From: Sipunculus nudus
Taxonomy: Eukaryota > Annelida > Sipuncula > Golfingiida > Sipunculidae
NCBI GenBank assembly: GCA_026874595.1
Contig: CM049310.1
Span: forward strand, 33,851,558-33,915,557
Reading direction: 5' to 3'
Length of the DNA stretch: 64,000 nucleotides
The notes beneath the pieces are model-generated. The model did not search any database. It saw only the letters and a list, made by a program, of their open reading frames with translations, and had not been told where the DNA came from. The translations under genes and the position numbers were made by a program. This document shows, one piece after another, positions 61,847 through 64,000 of this stretch. Numbering within the stretch: position 1 is the stretch's first letter; every line of letters begins with the position of its first letter.

Positions 61847-62000
61847 ACGAAGACACATTGCTCACGGGAAAATACTGGGCCGATCCCGGATTCGAAACCA
61901 TAACGGTGGCGCACAAGTCCGGCGTACCAACCGCTTCGCTTGCAAAGCAAGCTTCACTAGCGAGACAGTTCGGTCCGCTTTTATGTCACCCCGTAACACA

Positions 62001-62009
62001 CCCCTTCTT
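62001..62009 (-). promoter_or_regulatory. Polypurine tract of the miniature LTR element
   Basis: AAGAAGGGG on the minus strand, followed by TG and the 3' LTR start TGTTACGGGG. Confidence 0.65.
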
Positions 62010-62098
62010 AAGAGCGTTCTGCTATCAGAACAAGACTAATTATCCCAGGAGTCACACTTTGGTGAGCTTATTCCCTGGGCCACAAAGTTTACCGTCAC

Positions 62099-62114
62099 GT
62101 CGGACTAGCCCCCA
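62099..62114 (-). promoter_or_regulatory. Primer-binding site, proline-tRNA type
   Basis: TGGGGGCTAGTCCG on the minus strand, three bases inside the 5' LTR end. One mismatch to the classical proline-tRNA site. Confidence 0.7.
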
Positions 62115-62474
62115 TTTTGTTACGAAGACATTTTATTCAGGGAAAAGGATTGGGCTGATCCGGGATTCGAACCCATAACGGTGGCGCACAAGTCCGGCGT
62201 ACCAACCGCTTCGCTAGAAAAGCAAGCTTTTCAAATATTTCGCCATGGATATCTCTTGACTTTGTCATACAGGACAACCCATTTTTCATATAATATTGTC
62301 AAACCATAGGAATCTTCCTCACAAATAGTTATATTTTGCGTATTTCCCTATTTACTATAGTTTTTGTCATGTTTTAAAAAATTACAATGGTCAATTGTAA
62401 TTATATTTTTAGTTGGGAAGGAACAGTTGCCCTTGTAACGTAATATGTTGTTGTAAAATTTGTCTTCATAACAA

Positions 62475-62780
62475 TATCGACCGGGGCCCAGCCGAGGAGC
62501 GGAGAGATTTTTCATGGTCGGCCCCCATCCAGGGTGAGCGCTCTGCATAATTGGGAGGCTGTACCCCACAGCCGTGTATCACGTTTGTATCACAAACGAA
62601 TGCAAAATTTGGCGAGTTCCTCCATGTTATGACTCAGTAATGGGGATGATTACACACCCAGGACCCGCAGGTGCGGTAGTTACCCGACACCAGGATATTA
62701 TATAAATGACACTAAGCGTGTGTCCTGTTTCATATTCCAAACCGAGATAGATTTATACAGATGAACAAACAGGTTAAGAT
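62475..62780 (+). mobile_element. SINE, 5'-truncated, 8.0-kb family
   Basis: Plus strand: CAGCCGAGGAGCGGAGAG, TTTTTCATGGTCGGCCCC and CAGGGTGAGCGCTCTGCA, then CCAGGACCCGCAGGTGCGGTAGT and ATATTCCAAACCGAGATAG, in the same order as the 8.0-kb SINE body. The tRNA-like head is missing. The frame at 62348-62569 on the minus strand is spurious. Confidence 0.7.
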
Positions 62781-63446
62781 TAGTTAAAAAAGCGATTACA
62801 TCCACAAAAATATACACATATATATATATATATACCTCGTACACATATATATATATATATAACTCGGAACCATCCTACAGAGAAGGTTTAACTCAGTAGT
62901 ATAAAAAAAAAACATTTTTTTTTTAAATCAAACAGGGTGACAGTATTGTCTACCTAAAGGATCGACGAACAACTATAAAGACTAACGAACGCCGCCATCT
63001 GAGCCATAGAGAGTGCCTCCAAGTAATTTTTACAACTGTTTGTACAATCCATGAAAAACCAGATGTTTGCAATCGCCGAGCGCTCGCAAGGAAAGCCTTC
63101 CTCAGCCTTCTCCAATCTAACCCGCTACCCCTGCCCCACCTCCACCCCTCACGATCAAACACCTACCCCCCTCCCCCTCACCCCCCCCCCCCCCCGGTTA
63201 CCCGCAAGTGATCGATAATAATAAATGCGTGGGAAAAGGGAAGGAGTCAAGTTTGATCCCAAGTTACATTGTCAGTCATTCGCTATATTGCTATTTACTA
63301 TTTTTGCGAATTACTGTTCATAGCATTATGTAAATGCCGTGGCCTCAAAGGAATAAAGAAATGTCGCCATTTACAAAATGAATCTAAACAATATGCCTCA
63401 CCCAATTCCATTGGCCTGTTGCTAGGGGTTTTCCTTGGTTAGCTTT

Positions 63447-63448
<2 letters not shown>
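62781..63448. other. No gene; TA runs at 62815-62862, poly-C at 63181-63195
   Basis: Two short TA microsatellites share the flank ACACATATATA and look like a local duplication. Minus frame 62950-63162 is low-complexity. Confidence 0.5.

Positions 63449-63511
<63 letters not shown>
63449..63511. repeat. (TA)n microsatellite
   Basis: About 31 AT dinucleotides. Confidence 0.98.
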
Positions 63512-63512
<1 letters not shown>

Positions 63513-63659
63513 CTCTGTTGAAAAACAACACTATAAATTCACAACAGTCTGTTTCACGGGATGCAACCCGATCATGAGGTGAATGTGATTAGAATGAAGC
63601 TAACGGCGTGGTTTGAAAAGCCGAGACTTTACGAGATTATGCTTTGTGCGAAACAATGG

Positions 63660-63830
63660 TCAATATTGTAGTAGAAATTGCCTATTTTGTTGTAAAAACG
63701 GCCAATATTATAATAATGGCCAATACCGTAATAATAAATGAGTTCTATTGTAATAACTTTACCTCACTTTTACTGTAATCAGCATGGTGGGGGTTAAAAT
63801 GGGCAAAAAGGCCAATATTGTAAAAAAAAT
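63660..63830. repeat. Degenerate relative of the 61.4-kb short tandem array
   Basis: Units such as GGCCAATATTATAATAAT, GGCCAATACCGTAATAAT and GGCCAATATTGTAA. The flank 'gg.ggg.ttaaaa.gggc' resembles the right flank of the 61.4-kb array ('ggtgggtaaaacggcc'). Confidence 0.6.
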
Positions 63831-64000
63831 GCAGTTTAGAAGATTATGATTAAATATACGTAGACAGCATAAATGTTGACTGTTTCACATGATTTCAATT
63901 ATGACTGCATCCCATATACCAATGAGGAACCAAAATGGCTGTCATTTTAGAAGGTATTCTCAAACACCTATATCGCCTGTTAGATTTGGGATTCATTCTT

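Larger units (their letters stand above)
61843..62230 (-). mobile_element. Miniature LTR retroelement (TRIM-like) with tRNA-like segment in the LTR
   Basis: Two direct repeats: 61843-61998 (complete, TGTTACG...CGTAACA) and 62118-62230 (same start, truncated by about 45 bp). Read on the minus strand, the 119-bp spacer begins AAA then TGGGGGCTAGTCCG (about 62101-62114), which matches the proline-tRNA primer-binding site (TGGGGGCTCGTCCG) at 13 of 14 bases. It ends with the purine run AAGAAGGGG (62001-62009) just before the other LTR. That is the order 5' LTR, primer site, polypurine tract, 3' LTR, with no coding space. Each LTR contains AGCGAAGCGGTTGGTACG and GGTTTCGAATCC or GGGTTCGAATCC, spaced like tRNA A and B boxes. 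A chimeric SINE is the alternative, but it would not explain the primer site, purine tract and solo copy at 56.6 kb. Confidence 0.75.

Noticed and set aside
61852-62222. Head-to-tail SINE dimer
   Set aside because: Considered first because of the tRNA-like head, but the primer-binding site, purine tract, TG...CA ends and a solo copy with a 4-bp duplication fit an LTR element better.
62140-62225. Functional tRNA gene on the minus strand
   Set aside because: B-box and A-box regions are present but acceptor-stem pairing is not evident, and the segment is repeated inside LTRs.

Overview
The window looks like non-coding DNA from an animal nuclear genome, most plausibly a marine invertebrate such as a bivalve mollusc. 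That assignment is an inference from the mix of elements: BEL/Pao, LTR elements, hAT, non-LTR elements with short-tandem 3' tails, tRNA-derived SINEs, and CAGGGGCGG-ended miniature transposons in AT-rich DNA with many (TA)n and poly-C/poly-G tracts. I found no complete host gene, operon, rRNA gene, functional tRNA gene or CRISPR array. Most open frames are short, overlap repeats, or are decayed transposon code. One minus-strand frame near 18.1-18.4 kb has protein-like composition and could be an isolated exon, but I do not recognise it.

Layout. 0-0.6 kb: 3' end of a BEL/Pao pol gene with two frameshifts. 1.0-1.4 kb: degenerate 11-bp minisatellite. 2.24-3.81 kb: non-autonomous DNA transposon with terminal inverted repeats, 6-bp target duplications and A-tract subterminal arrays. 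8.0-8.35 kb: tRNA-derived SINE with a 15-bp target duplication; relatives lie at 13.7, 24.2 and 62.5 kb. 14.1 and 22.1-22.7 kb: two more loci with about 11-bp spacing of CG-containing units. 25.4-28.4 kb: diverged tandem arrays and a pair of 0.2-kb miniature transposons. 29.8-32.0 kb: a 2.2-kb minisatellite with a 29-bp unit. 32.93-33.79 kb: solo LTR. 36.7-37.0 kb: cluster of GC-rich perfect palindromes. 37.7-38.4 kb: another diverged array. 39.25-40.15 kb: decayed non-LTR retrotransposon. 42.8-50.0 kb: hAT transposon containing a LINE fragment; its left part, boundary and flank are present as three tandem 1.9-kb copies. 53.2-54.1 and 57.1-58.6 kb: two arrays sharing the palindrome GGTGGCGCCACC. 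56.6 and 61.8-62.2 kb: a miniature LTR retroelement family whose LTR carries tRNA-like box sequences.

The most notable candidates are (1) the miniature LTR element, which shows terminal repeats, a proline-tRNA-type primer-binding site, a polypurine tract, a solo LTR with a 4-bp duplication, and a tRNA-like segment inside the LTR; (2) the nested hAT/LINE locus with its tandem triplication; (3) the 1.57-kb inverted-repeat element; and (4) the 11-bp CG-phased minisatellites at three loci. All calls come from reading the sequence by eye. No database search was possible, so family names rest on motifs and boundary structure.
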